Shown: one piece after another, positions 23,501 through 37,564 of the stretch
Position numbering within the stretch: the first letter of the stretch is position 1
Layout of the letters: each line of letters opens with the position of its first letter
From: Utricularia gibba
Taxonomy: Eukaryota > Streptophyta > Magnoliopsida > Lamiales > Lentibulariaceae
Reading direction: 5' to 3'
Length of the DNA: 64,000 nt
Assembly (NCBI GenBank): GCA_002189035.1
Contig: NEEC01000017.1
Span: forward strand, 1,302,001-1,366,000
The notes under the pieces: model-generated
The model's database searches: none
What the model was told of the DNA's origin: nothing
What the model saw: the letters and a program-made list of their open reading frames with translations, nothing else
Program-made: the position numbers and the translations under genes

Positions 23501-24054
23501 CCATTAATATGGGAGGAGAAGGCAGGGGAGCCCCCATTGACGGGGGAGGCGGCGGAGATGGAGGCGATAGCCTCCAATTAATTATTAATTAAAATATTTG
23601 AATTTAACTATATTTTAATAATTTATAATGAAATTAAAATCATTTAACACATCGACATTCTCAGTCCACTAGACAAAGCTGACAATTTTCTCATCTTCTG
23701 TGGGCCGCGCTGCAGCTTCGAGGGTAGAAGATGAGTGATGCTGATGATGATCCAATTTTTCTTGTGATAACGACTGAAAGGAACGAGGTCCCCCATCAGC
23801 ACACTCTCACTGACACCCTCTGTTTTGCATAAGAAAAAGAAAACCACTTCTTCTTCATTCATGCTTCTTCTGCATGCATTGGCTGCCGGTGTCTTGGATA
23901 TGGGAAGAACAACCCGTGTCCCGACAAGGGGATCGGATGGAGGAACGCGGGGGATCACCCGCAGTGCTGTTTCCAGTCGCCACCACTCTGTTCTTTTTGT
24001 ACATTATAGGAACTTGTTGCTGCAACGTGATTGTGGTGGCACTAGCATTTGGCT
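20579..24054. other. Long AT-rich intergenic region
   Basis: This 3.5 kb lies between the DXS start and the OCTOPUS-like stop. The DXS promoter side (20600-21300) has a GC-richer patch at about 21140-21200. The rest is very AT-rich and contains the second MITE-like element (22127-22352). A GC-rich stretch at 23500-24050 has short ORFs without recognisable domains. It probably includes the OCTOPUS-like 3' UTR. Confidence 0.5.
22127..22352. repeat. MITE-like foldback element, copy 2
   Basis: A 226-bp element has terminal inverted repeats TGTTCTGGAAAATTTTTAAA (left) and TGTTCTGAAAAATTTTTGAA (reverse complement of the right end). It is the same family as 4568-4782, with internal motifs in the same order. 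It is longer and better preserved at the ends than copy 1. Confidence 0.7.
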
Positions 24055-25321
24055 TCATCTTCTTCCTGTTCCTCCTCTGCGGCTGTGGGTCATCGGAGCC
24101 AAGTAGAATCGCAGCAACCCACTATCGATCTCGCAATGTGGGTAGGGGTGTGAGTGTCTCAGGCTCCTTTTCGCATCTCGCTTGTGGAGTAATCTGGCGG
24201 TGTTGTTGGAGGTTTTAGTTCTGTTCACTCCATTTTCTGTGGTAGGCGACTCCAGTTCTTTGTTCCCAAGGCCCAGTAAGCGCCAGCTCCACCATTTTCT
24301 CGGTCCCTTGACGCCATCTCTAGATTCTTTTGCTCCATGGAAGTAATCTGCACTTGTTGGGGAAACTCTGGCGTTTGACTTTTTGGTTTCATCGATCTCT
24401 GAGACCTGTGACTTCCTGACGGAATTTGACCGTTCGAGAACCTTTTTTCTTCTGTGAGAAGATGAATCGGCGTAGTACTCCCGCGTCTGGGCTGAGCCGC
24501 CGGGGACGCTCTCCGCCGTGTCGCATTCCGCTGGCATTCGGTGAGAGTTTCTCCTTATGATGTACCCATCCCAAGAAGCTCGCGGCGCCTCCAATGCAAG
24601 CCTCAGATCCATGTCGCAGGATCTTCTTTTGAAGGGGAAATCAGCGATTTCAAACTGGGTTTCGATGTGGCCCCGGGAAATCGGCTTCTCCGGTTGGAAG
24701 TTACTCTGTTTCTTCGTCTTCTGGATTCTCCCCCATTTCTGCAATTTTTCTGTGAAAATCGAAGCCGCAGCCCAAATCCCACCTCTGGAACTCCTTTTAC
24801 CCGCGGGGTCTTCTACAATTTCACCCCCGTTAACATCAGTTTCCACAGAGGATGCTAATTTCTCCAAATGGGTATCCACAGATCCCCGCATTTCGCCATT
24901 CTCGCAATCATGCCCAGAAGCAACATCTACAGGATCCCCAAAACCAGACCCAATATTGCAGAAATTCTCATTACAACAAGAACCCAGATCGCCACTCTCA
25001 TCATTAAGCGTGAACAGAGACAAGAGAGTGCTCACATTACCATCCCTTCCTCTGACATCACAAGATTTCCTCTGGGGCACAAACGTCAACCCCAAACTCT
25101 CATTCTTTGAAACGGAAAAGGATTTCGTGCGTCGTATCGGAGCATCCAAGGTTGAGGATCTGGGACAATCGGAGGTAGGGACGACGACGAGGAGGAGTTA
25201 TCAAGAGAACTGAGACGCTCGCAGAGACAAGAAGGACAGAACCCAGTAAACTTCTCCCCGGGTGCCGGCGGCAATTGACCAACGAGCGCGGCGGAGGGCG
25301 CGAAGACAAAATGGGATCCAT
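24055..25321 (-). CDS. OCTOPUS-like (DUF740) membrane-associated protein; frame broken twice
   Basis: The protein has the layout of the OCTOPUS/DUF740 family, which marks polar plasma-membrane domains during phloem and vascular development. Seen in order: an N-terminal NCRRHPG element; the Cys motif FTGFCPSCLCERLSSLD; a Ser run; IRRTKSFSVSKNESLGLTF; QRKSCDVRGRD; WAAASIFTEKLQKWGRIQKT; RRSCDMDLRLALEAPRASWD; GPRKWWSWRLLGLGN; and the C-terminal GLLRFYLAPMTHSRR. The long 3' frame is open for 364 codons (24055-25149). The N-terminal parts are in the two other frames. Two single missing bases explain this: one in the C4 run 25256-25259 and one in the G3 run 25178-25180. Repaired length would be about 422 aa, shorter than the 500-670 aa common in the family. 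It has a single exon, as in most relatives. Confidence 0.8.
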
Positions 25322-26003
25322 ACCCTCTGAGACAAAAACAAAAAGCGAAACGCCGTCGGCGGCTTCTGCTCCTCTTCACTTCATTCCACGCAAAAAAACC
25401 TGTATCCGCGAACGTGCGCGTGCAGATACATTTAAAAGCAGAGAAAGGAACAGGGAATTTAAGACAAAAAGAGCAAAAATGTTAATGATTTTCACCTTTA
25501 TATCACGTAACTCCATAAACTTCCCACAAATTACAAATGCACCCCAACCGGACACAACAACATGTTCCTTGTCCACATTCTTGCATTTTCTTCATAGTAC
25601 CAAAAGAGATTGTTTGATTGTGAATTTAAATAATATTATTTTTTAAAAATAGTAATTATATTGCAGTAATATTTTGTTGCTTTTCTATATGAAAAAAAAG
25701 TAAAAATTTAGTCATTGAATGGCGAAGGAGACGCTACAGGGTAATCAATGAATGGGCACGTGTTAAAATTTAATAATAATAATAGTAATAAATAAATAAA
25801 AGATGAGAGAAGAGGGAAATTAATTACCTAGTTTTGACTGGGAGTTGAACTGCTCCATCACCGCATAATGCACGAAAACCTCGGAGGATGTTAATGGGCT
25901 GGGCTTCAGATGGGGAGACCCGCTCTAGATGGTGGGCTCTGCTTTAGATACATGGCATCACGGATGGCTTGCTAGACAAGTTTTCTTTCGCTCTGATCCA
26001 TCT
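25322..26003. promoter_or_regulatory. Divergent upstream region of OCTOPUS-like and PI31 genes
   Basis: This 682-bp spacer lies between two start codons pointing apart. It includes an AT-rich centre with an (AAT)n-like stretch near 25770-25800 and GC-richer flanks. A TGGGCTGGGC patch near 25898 contains overlapping site-II-like TGGGC cores, 100 bp upstream of the PI31 start. Core promoter positions cannot be fixed from sequence alone. Confidence 0.4.
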
Positions 26004-27860
26004 ATGGCGACCGAACAGTCTATTCTGGCGGTGGTTCGGGCGGCTCGGCCGTCGTTTCGCAACCGGTATGATAAGGCGGCGTTCGCTATCCACGCGGCTT
26101 TTCTTTCAGCTGGGTATGTGTTGAACTCCACGGGGGCGGCCGCCTTGCGGGATGATACTCTCGCTTCGGCTCCGTCAGGTGAGTAAATTGGAATTACGTA
26201 TTTTTTTATTCGTTTCTTGTGGTGGTGTTATTTGTTTTGTGAATCATCTTTTTTTTTTTTGGTATGGTTTTCCAATTTGTGTTAATCGTGTTTTGCAGAT
26301 GAAGTGGGAACGCGTAATTGGAATGAGGTCGATGGTAATTATGGGTTTGTGTATTCCAGCCCTGAGAAGGGCGGAAAGAGGGTGCTGATGAAGTGTCTTG
26401 GGTTGAAGGATAAGTTGTTTGTCGATGCTTTGCAGGAAGGTGTTTCTGAGCCTCTCCATCTTGAAATTGAGTAAGTGTTAGTAACTGCTTATTGCTCACT
26501 TTGTGAGAGCACGCTCTTTCTTCATATGCACTATAGATGTTAGAGAGAAGCTTCCGGTGTTCCGATGCTTCTTGTTTTTCTGAGAACATGTGCTACGCCA
26601 GCTTCAGTGTTTTAATCATCGTGCTTTTTACAGCGTTGGGGACTTCACTGAAGAAAATGGTGGCGCAAACTATGGGTCCCATTTCAAGAACCTGGGAAAG
26701 CTTGCATCAGAGGTTAATAAAAACCTTTTAAGTAAATTGAGCGGGGATTCTGGTCCAAGTTCATCTACACAGCAAGCACGGTGATCTTTTGCACTTATGC
26801 TCCTGTTATTTTCAGTTCAAAATTTTTTCTTTTTGCTGCGATGATGAGATGGTGCATGGTGATGCTTATGCTGTTGGACGAATGCAGTTCTGAAGAATCA
26901 AATCTTGGATTTGTGGCGCCTGAACACATTGAACTTCAAACTTCTCCAAGACATTCAGGGCATGTTTTTATTGCTTTCGGCTGATTTCTTGACACCTCTT
27001 GTACCCTTTTTGCTTGCATATGCTACACTTTTTTCGTAATGGCTTTGCTTAATCTGATGAAGTTTAATACCATTTTTTCTGTCTTGATATGGGTTGTGTA
27101 TCCAAATCTGGTTTAATTTTCCCTGCTCATCTGTTGAACATTTCAGTATATTCCCGTGTGCCTGTTGATTCAAGTGTTATTACAGCCTTGTGATCTCCTG
27201 TTCATTCTACAGGTTCATTGTTCCACCAGTTCCTGCTTTCGGTGACAGTGATATTTTTCCTGGGATTGGTGCTGGGATGTATCCCCACAGGTTTGACTCC
27301 TGTCCTTGCACTTCAATTCCGTCCAGTTGTGCCTGGTGAAATACTCACACTGATTGTTCAACCTCCTTCTATATGCAGGGGTGATATCGGTGGTGGAAGC
27401 ATGCTAGTCGGTTCGTGCCTTCCCACACAACTTCCTCATATGAATACAGTTATCTTTCATGATATTTCTGATCACAATTTCATCCCAAACGCAGGCCCCA
27501 ACGATCCCAGGTTCTTCGGAGGGAGGACCGGAGGCATTCCTGGGCTACCCGGAAGCCAAGGGTGAGTCTCTTCCCAGTCCTACCATCCTCTCTTCTCAAG
27601 TCCCATCCATTCCCTTATTCATTTCTTCATCACCAACAGGGTTATACCACCCGGTGCCCGTTTCGATCCATTTGGACCTCCCGGCGTTCCCGGTTTCGAG
27701 CCTGGCCGATTTGTGAGGTATGGTGTCTCAGAGATGATCCATCTCCCTTCCCGAAAAACCCTCTGAAACTACTGGTTATTGATGCAGGGATCCACGGAGG
27801 CCCGGAGGAGGGACGCATCCAGACCTGCAGCACTTCCACAATGACTCGGATTTTATCTAG
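26004..27860 (+). CDS. PI31-like proteasome regulator
   Basis: Nine exons join in phase: 26004-26178, 26299-26470, 26634-26780, 26888-26959, 27213-27290, 27379-27410, 27495-27561, 27640-27717 and 27788-27860 (297 aa; Arabidopsis PTRE1 is about 300). The N-terminal FP domain reads ILAVVRAARPSFRNRYDKAA, FLSAGYVLNSTGAAAL and NWNEVDGNYGFVYSSPEKGG. The C-terminal half is Pro/Gly-rich: FGDSDIFPGIGAGMYPH, GDIGGGSMLVGPNDPRFFGG and PGGGTHPDLQHF. PI31 proteins bind the 20S proteasome core through this HbYX-like tail region and modulate its activity or assembly. In Arabidopsis PTRE1 links the proteasome to auxin response. Intron 4 has a GC donor (26960-26961), the only site that keeps the phase. Confidence 0.95.
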
Positions 27861-28510
27861 TGTCGCTTTCATTATGAGATGTATACTTGTTTTGTGATGT
27901 TGTGTTTTGCCTGCATTTATGATGGCGGGTTTTCTTAAAATAGAAATAAAAACTGAATACGCCATTTCCAAAGAACTTGTGACGCGTGGGAAACCCCCTG
28001 CAGATATTCTCAAATTAATAACAGGAGCGGGAACTGGAGGGGGTTGGTAAAGATTGAAGACGACGAGACCTTCGCGCACGATTTCAAGGTTCTCACGTTT
28101 CCGAAGCGGAGGGAGCAAGGAGGCGGCGCGTGGGTGGTAAGTGGTAATTATTTCTCAAGATAGTCTACTTCGGAGAAGTTCGTTTCCCGTTTCGGGATCA
28201 CTGTCGCCGGACTGCCGGAACTGTAGTCGACTGTCTCGGCAGACCGTCTGTGTTTTGATTTTTAAAGATCGAATTTCTTTAGCACATTTCGAGACTTGAG
28301 CGCTTGTCGTAAGGGTTTTCGGCTTCTGTTACTTCACCATCGTTGAACATGTGCATGAGCCCTGGGTTTCAGTTTTTTTTTTTTTTTTTTTTTGTAGTTT
28401 TCTGAACTTCGGCGTGCTGTTTATTTTGGTTTCGCTTTAGTTTTCCGGCAGTTCCGTTTAGTGATTGAAAAGTTGTGATGATTAACATTTGTGCTTGATG
28501 AATTGAGAGG
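27861..28510. other. Spacer between PI31 and DCD-kelch genes
   Basis: About 650 bp holds the PI31 3' UTR and the promoter and 5' leader of the kelch gene. A T-run of about 23 nt starts near 28373. I see no further ORF with a recognisable domain. Confidence 0.45.
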
Positions 28511-31453
28511 ATGGCGTGGGGGAAAGCTGCCGGTTATAAAGATGTTCCGAGAAGGAATTTGGCGAAAAATAAACTTGGTGGTGTTATATTTCTGTGCTCA
28601 AGCTCCACAATGAAAGAATGCCTTGACAAACAGCTGTTTGGTTAGTACTGGATTCGCATCCTTCTTTGTGAATTAGTTTACAGTCACCTCTTTCAGTGAG
28701 GGACATTCTCATCAGTCATTGTTAACAGGACTTCCTTCTTCTCATTCTTCATACGTGAGGCAAATTGATGAAGGCCTACCGTTATTTTTGTTCAACTTCA
28801 ACGAGAAAGTGCTTTATGGTATCTTTGAAGCTGCTTCACCTGGTCGACTTAATATTGACTCCTATGCCTGGACAGAAAATGGGGCGTACAGGACAGACTA
28901 CCCAGCTCAGGTATGCTACATAAACACTTATGTTTGCTTTGAAAAAGTAAATAATTCTCCTTATTCTTGGTTAAGGTTAGGGTACGTTTCCGCCATCGAT
29001 ATGATGGCCTTCCTGAATATCTGTTCAAGCCCATTATTATTGACAATTATGTGGATCAAGTCCATTTCAAGCTTGAGTTGGATCATGCTCAAGTTAGCAA
29101 GTTGATTGCTAAATTCTCCTCTTCAGTAAATCCAAGATCCCTTGATCATGGTAACCTCCAAAGTTGGCTAAGGCAGTGTTGAAGTTTCCTCCCAAGTTAG
29201 TGGAAGACAGCAGTAAAGTGGAAAATGGTATTGGATCTTTAGATGAAGCGGCCAAACATACCAAGGTTGAACACTGTGAGAATAGTTTGGACGGTAGCAA
29301 TAAATCCGTTGTGACTGATTTAGATTTAAAGACCCTAATCTATGAACAGCTGAAAGAGTTGGCTAAAAGTTGTCAACCTTCCGAGGAAAATAGCGGGGAA
29401 CTGGAGTTTGTAAACACAGACGCTACTATTCAGGCTTCTAGTAGTACTACTGCGGCTTATTCTGATTGTAAGGATCCTTCACTTTTCGAAAAGGTTTGGT
29501 TCATTTAACGGTCATCAAATTTTCCAATCAGAATAACTAATTAGTTTCTTACAGTAAGCTTGAGTTTTATTCGGTCTAGGATTTCTACTCTACCAATTGA
29601 GCTGGCCTTCTTTTCTTGTTTCTGTCCTTTCCTTCCCTCCACTGGCTTGAACCTTAATACTTGTGTTTATCTCGCATATCCCGCATAAATGCAGGTTTGC
29701 CTAGAGAATGAAAGTCTGAGGAAGAAATTGGTATTTTTCTTTCTATCAATCATCATTTTTTTGTGAAGTGTGCATCGTTTTGATTGTGAATAACATTCCA
29801 GGCTGAGGCAGAGAATGAAAATCATCAGTTGAAAACGAGAATCTCGTTTTTGGAGTCCCTTTGTGATGCGTCTTCGAAGAAAGGAACGTTAACCTCATCT
29901 TGTGATGGTCTTTCATTTAGATCAAATGAGTCAATCTTGGTAGTTGGTGGTTATGATGGTGAAGCATGGTTATCATCAGTTAATTCCTTCCCTTCCTCAC
30001 ATGATGTGCTTAAGTCACGCAAATCACTGTCCTGTGTTCGAGGTAGTGCCTGTGTTGCAAAATTAGATGGAGAAATTTATTTATTTGGGGGTGGGGACGG
30101 TCACAATTGGCATGATACAGGTATTGTTGGCTCCTCTTGCCATCTTTTTCTATGTAACCAAATTTGAATGCTCTCTTTTCAAATTGTTTACCAAAACCTT
30201 GTTCATGATTATTTGAAGTTGAGTCCTATGATGCTCCAAGGGATGAATGGGTACTCCGTCCATCTCTTAATGTGGCAAAGGGCAGCTTGGGTGGTGCTTC
30301 AGTAAATGGTAAAATTTTTGCAATTGGTGGAGGAAACAGGACTGATTTTTTCTCAGATGTTGAAATGTTCGACCCCAATGTTGGACGATGGATTTATGCA
30401 CGCTCGTTGCTTGAAAAGGTGCCTGCTCTTCTTTATTAGTGATTTTCGTCTTTTTTATACATATTAGATGAAACAATTGTTTTTTTTTTCTTTTATCTGG
30501 CGATGATTTATTCTCGATTATTCTTATGTTGTATTACGTGCTTTAGCTCTTGGTTTCTCATTCAAGCTAAGCTATACGTTTGTTCATCTAGGCTTTTTGC
30601 GTGCCAAAAAAAAAAAAAGGTTCTGCAGAAGGAACTGATAGCACGTTTCATTTTTAGATACTAGTTGCGTCGCACTTTTTCTTACTAGACTTCAGTGTAA
30701 CTGTCAACTCTATTGTTAGTAGAGGTTCGCTGTTGCAGCTGCAGAGCTCAACGGTGCCATCTATGCTGCTGGAGGATTTGATGGTTATAACTATTTGAGG
30801 TGACTTGAAGTGTAAACTGCTACATTTCATATCAAGAAGCACTCACATACAAACAAGGACAACGTCACCCTATCCTTTCTTTTATTGTAGGTCCGCTGAA
30901 AGGTTTGACCCAAGAGAACACAACTGGACAAAGATCCAGCCTATGCTAACAAAGAGGGGCTGCCTTGCATTGGTTGCAATGAATGAGAAGCTGTAAGTTC
31001 AATCCTCTTCCGTTCATGTAAAGATGATCTTCTAGGTGTCGGGTGATACCATCCATCATATGTTAATGTTTTCAGGTACGCCCTCGGTGGCTTTGATGGA
31101 TCTAAGATGGTGCCCAGCATGGAGATATACGATCCTCGCCTTGGGGTATGGAGGGCCGGGGAGCCAATGCATCATGCCAGGGGATACCTCGCTGCTGCCG
31201 CCATCCAAGATACCATCTACACAATAGGAGGGATCCGAACCGACCATGAAATCATTGAACAGGCAAGGAACGCATCCCCTCTCCTGGTTTTCCCAAAGAG
31301 CTGAATCTGGATCACTCCGCGCTCATCTTCGTTTTGTGGATACGTGTGTTGCAGATGGAGTGCTACAAGGAAGACGGAGCCTGGGTGGAGTCCAACCTGA
31401 GAGGGATTGGGAAAAGATGCTTCACTTGCGCTATCTCCTTCCATGGGAACTGA
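28511..31453 (+). CDS. DCD-domain and kelch-repeat protein; one frame break
   Basis: Ten exons: 28511-28640, 28729-28910, 28976-29493, 29695-29730, 29802-30120, 30219-30418, 30723-30799, 30891-30992, 31076-31262 and 31355-31453. The N-terminal DCD (development and cell death) domain shows LGGVIFLCSSSTMKECLDKQ, LPSSHSSYVRQIDEGLPLFL, YGIFEAASPGRLNID, VRVRFRHRYDGLPEYLFKPI and FKLELDHAQVSKLI. A short heptad-like segment follows. Then come at least five kelch blades, for example ILVVGGYDGEAWLSSV, KIFAIGGGNRTDFFSDVEMF, AIYAAGGFDGYNY, YALGGFDGSKMVPSMEIYDP and TIYTIGGIRT. The same architecture occurs in Arabidopsis At5g01660. DCD proteins respond to stress or cell-death signals; kelch propellers bind partners. 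Exon 3 is one base short at the A3 run 29160-29162, where the frame shifts from NLQ to LAKAVLKFPPK. Adding one base makes it 519 nt and restores phase (616 aa). Intron 9 has a GC donor (31263-31264). Confidence 0.9.
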
Positions 31454-32390
31454 TTCCCGGTGAGCATTTTTTCCAGCGGCGAGGGCGTTTCCGGTGTGGC
31501 ATCTCAGGCCTTGCCACCGTGTTTAGAATCCCTCCCAAGCTGCAAGTAAATTCTCACCCTCCCCTGGCTTTGTTTTCAACTCGGCTTTTGCTTTTTGAAA
31601 TCAGAAAATTGAAAAGTAAACAGAGAAATTTGGAAATTAAAATAAATAAATAAATGGTATTTTTGTGTCAGTTAAGTGGGCTGGGCCGTGGATGCGTTGT
31701 GCGTGGTCTAATTAAATGGGTTGGGCTGGGAGTACTTATGGATACAATTAACTGCAAGGTTGTAACATGCCCATTGACTTTTTCTTTTCTTCGATAGTAA
31801 TTGTAATTAAAGTAAATAAAACTAGCATTTCAATAATAAGTAATGATAAGCGGAATTACATAAATACCCTATTTATTACTATGTTACTGGATACAATGAA
31901 TGTAGAAGAGATCAATGTAATTATGTGTATAGATGCCGTACAGAGGTACCGCTACACATGTAAATCGTCTAGATGAACATAATCCGGACACATACAAACA
32001 CACATTTAAAAAGAAAAAGACAAATTATCAGCACCCACGTTCTAGTTAGATAATATTATCCGTTTAAAATATTTAACATTTATGGTTTTATGTTCTAATC
32101 TTTCAAAAAAAATTTATAATACAAAATTAGAAAGTCACTTAATTTAAATACGTTACTTCCCTTATTTATATTCAATATACGATATTTTTATTAGTTCTCT
32201 GGTATTATACTAATGTTTGTCAATTGGAATAGACTTTTATTGTTAGTATATTATTATTATATAATCAATGTAATTAGTATTTGATTATTTTTGCTTCGTC
32301 GTTTTTACGGATCCTGCAACTTGAATCAAGAACAGTCTCTGGATTACTGTCCCCTGTTTTGCTCTTTCTTTTGAGAGTTGATCTTGAAGA
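31454..32390. other. Intergenic region before the PERK gene
   Basis: This 937-bp region holds the kelch 3' UTR side followed by a very AT-rich stretch. A TGGGCTGGGCC patch at about 31676-31687 is site-II-like, but it is 700 bp from the nearest start. No ORF with a recognisable domain is present. Confidence 0.4.
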
Positions 32391-34867
<2,477 letters not shown>

Positions 34868-35456
34868 CAGCTACTTCATGCAGATGTACAGTACATTGAG
34901 ACTATATAGTGATCCATGAAATATAATGATTCATGATATTATTCATTTTTAACATATAAATATCATGATTTTACATTATTTATATATAAGAAAAAGGCAT
35001 CATTCAAAATGATTATAAAAGATATTTATATATAAACTATATCTTTATCGCATCCATAACTAGGACCATGTCCTTCTAGCCCCTTAGAAATTTGGGATCC
35101 TCATTAAAGTTTGTTACTCTATTGGTTATAGGATCATGGTTGATTTTTATATCAAATATAACAACTTACAATCACATTATATGGTATTATTTGTTTCGAG
35201 CATTCAACCCTTAGTTTTATGTTATCCCTATTCAATGAAAATGTTTAATGTAAGATTAAAGAAAATCTATTAATATAAATTATTTTTCTATTCCAATTCA
35301 TACCAATGTGACATTAATCTAAAGATATCCCATCTCTAACCAGCCTAAGGTAAAAGGAACACTCATTCTTGTGTGTCATCAAGTTTGCCTTACTCTAAAC
35401 CGATTGTATTAATTGAATCACCATCAAAACAAATCAAACAACAAGAGACAATAGAT
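34868..35456. other. Convergent intergenic region
   Basis: This 590-bp AT-rich region lies between the PERK stop and the stop of the PR-10-like gene, so it holds two 3' UTRs. No additional feature is supported. Confidence 0.5.
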
Positions 35457-36029
35457 TTAGCAGTATTCCAGAGGGTGAGAATGGAGATACATCTCAACAG
35501 CATTGAACAGCTCCTTGGACTTCGTTTTCCCTTCCTTGATCTTTCCCTCCGTGATCTCGCCGCCGTCCATCACATACCACACGCTCCTAGACTTGACGAC
35601 GGACTCGGAGCCGGCGCCGGCGCCGGCGCCGCCCTCGATCTTCACCGTGGTCTCCACCTTCTCCAGCCCTGCAAGTGCATCACCGGCGACCACGACGTAC
35701 TTGAACACCATCTTCTCCTCATCGAGTTCATCCACCACGTACCTTGCTGTACTGTAGCTGCTCCCTGAAAGCAAACCAAACCAACAAATCAACATCAAAG
35801 TACCTTGCTGAATATGAATCTTTAATATATATATACCTTCCCCGAAGGTGATCAGCTTGATGGAGCCGGCGCCGCCGTCTCCCTTAAGGAGCTCGATGCT
35901 CTTGAAGGCGGCCGGGACGGCCCTGGGGAGGAGGCTGTCTCCGCCGAGGATGAAGGCTTTGAACAGCCTCTCCGGCGCGACGGAGCAGTGGACTTCTTCC
36001 TCACACTCGATCATCTTCATCATGCCCAT
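35457..36029 (-). CDS. PR-10 / Bet v 1-like (MLP-type) protein
   Basis: Two exons (35837-36029 and 35457-35764) join at phase 1 into 166 aa. The single intron sits at the family's conserved position, after ITFGEG. Reading straight through that intron is open, which creates a misleading longer ORF. Motifs: CEEEVHCSVAPERLFKAFIL, LLKGDGGAGSIKLITFGEG with the glycine loop GDGGAGS, and YVVDELDEEKMVFKYVVVAG. The C-terminal helix is KSKELFNAVEMYLHSHPLEY. Bet v 1-fold proteins are small cytosolic ligand binders, induced by pathogens or development; some act in ABA or alkaloid pathways. The chosen start (36029) gives the family-typical N terminus. An in-frame Met at 36089 would add a hydrophobic 20-residue extension. 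A Gly/Ala run in the middle of the domain (about residues 107-114) comes from a (GGCGCC)n tract. Confidence 0.92.
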   Translation of the reverse strand: MGMMKMIECEEEVHCSVAPERLFKAFILGGDSLLPRAVPAAFKSIELLKGDGGAGSIKLITFGEGIYILKIHIQQGTLMLICWFGLLSGSSYSTARYVVDELDEEKMVFKYVVVAGDALAGLEKVETTVKIEGGAGAGAGSESVVKSRSVWYVMDGGEITEGKIKEGKTKSKELFNAVEMYLHSHPLEYC

Positions 36030-37564
36030 GACTTTGCGAACACGCATGAAACAGAAGAATGTGCAGAACCAGGCGCACGACGCCTCCATTTATAGGTTAC
36101 ATGTTACCGTGTTGGCTGACCATTCTTTTTCTTGGTTCCCAGTTCCCACACATTGGTGACTTTTTCTGATTTCTTTTCCAACATATAATATATAATATAT
36201 TATTCTCCCCCTGAAATTGGTGCATCATGAATTCTAGGTTTACACTGAAAGTCAAAGGAGGACTAACAGATTAATTGAGATTTTGTATTTTAATTTGATC
36301 GGTTAATTAAGATTTTTTAATAATTTTTATTTTAATAAATAAGTCGACTAAAAAAATCTAAAATTAATGTATATATTAATAGATTAAACTTGGATTTGGT
36401 TGGTAAAAATAGAGGGTTATATTGAATTATGTTACATTTAGAAAAATTAATCTAAAATTGATTTTAATAAAATTGAAGATTATATTAGAATTGATATATA
36501 TTTAGAATTATTTTTTAAATAAAATTTTATATTCTTTTTTCATCCGTCATTTTTAGGTTTTTCAATATGTTTTGACAGATTTTTATTAATTTATAAAAAT
36601 AGAAAATATCATTTACGTCCATGCTTTTTTTATTTCTAGAATTTATTTAGCAAAATATTAAATGATACATATTTTATTATTATAAATTAAATACCTAAAT
36701 ATTTTTATTTAGTTCTTTATTTATTTGTAAAATATAAATTCATGTATTAGGTAGACTTAATTAATTTCATAATAATAAAATGCAATATTATTTTTATTTC
36801 AAAAAATTATCCTCAATTATTATATAAAATCTAATTATAAAATTTATATCATGTATATAATCAATAATTATTTCTTGAATAATAGTCTATATAAAACATT
36901 TTCATGTTTTTTTAAATAATTCATTTTTATGTAAATTAATTTTATTGTATTTAATTTGAAATGAATCAAAACATCATACTAAAACAATCTTTAAATTTTG
37001 ATATTTTCTAAGAAAATAAATTTTTCCTACAAAAAAAGAAAGGAAATTAAGGTGTGATTACTGCTGGATTAGAGGTTTAACCGGGCTGGGTCCCACCTTA
37101 AACCTCTACTTTTTCATTTCTTGGTACGCTTTTCATCTTACAGCACCGCTAGGTATCCGATCGCGCGCCGCCGCGCGGCTAAATATAACACGATCACCTA
37201 CGGCTAATTCTTCCACTCTAGGGGGACAGGACTCGTGCGTTCTTCGTTTCACTGCGTATTTTTGGTGCAGCGTTCATTTTTCGGCATCTTAGGTTGCCCG
37301 AGTTGTTTTTATTTTTTACATTTCGATGTCCTGTGTGATAATGCGTATGTGAAGATATTCTGATCCCTAACCCGAGCAGCGATTTCATGTGGCCAGAGTA
37401 TGATTTCAAAAGCGTACAGTGGGGTATTCTGTGGACAGAAAAGCATAAATATTGAATGCTTGGATCGGGTGTTTTGTGATGCAAAGGTTCATGTGGGAAA
37501 CTGTTATGATCTAGTTGTTAATCGTTTCTAGCGTGGTCGGTTAACAGGGGATATTGTGGTTTCT
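36030..37564. other. AT-rich intergenic region, divergent
   Basis: About 1.5 kb is very AT-rich between 36180 and 37060. From 37060 to 37564 it is GC-richer and likely contains the promoter and 5' leader of the recycling-factor gene. Short ORFs here show no domains. Confidence 0.45.

Noticed and set aside
24557-25213. 218-aa plus-strand ORF
   Set aside because: It is antisense to the OCTOPUS-like gene, whose motifs on the minus strand are unmistakable.
29581-29610. tRNA-like D-arm segment (CTCTACCAATTGAGCT) in a kelch-gene intron
   Set aside because: It resembles the D-arm of a tRNA on the minus strand, but there is no T-arm (GGTTCGA-type) or matching acceptor stem nearby. At most it is a fragment.
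35457-36089. 210-aa uninterrupted PR-10 ORF
   Set aside because: It reads through a genuine intron (35765-35836). Splicing restores the conserved GEG-SSYS junction and normal length.
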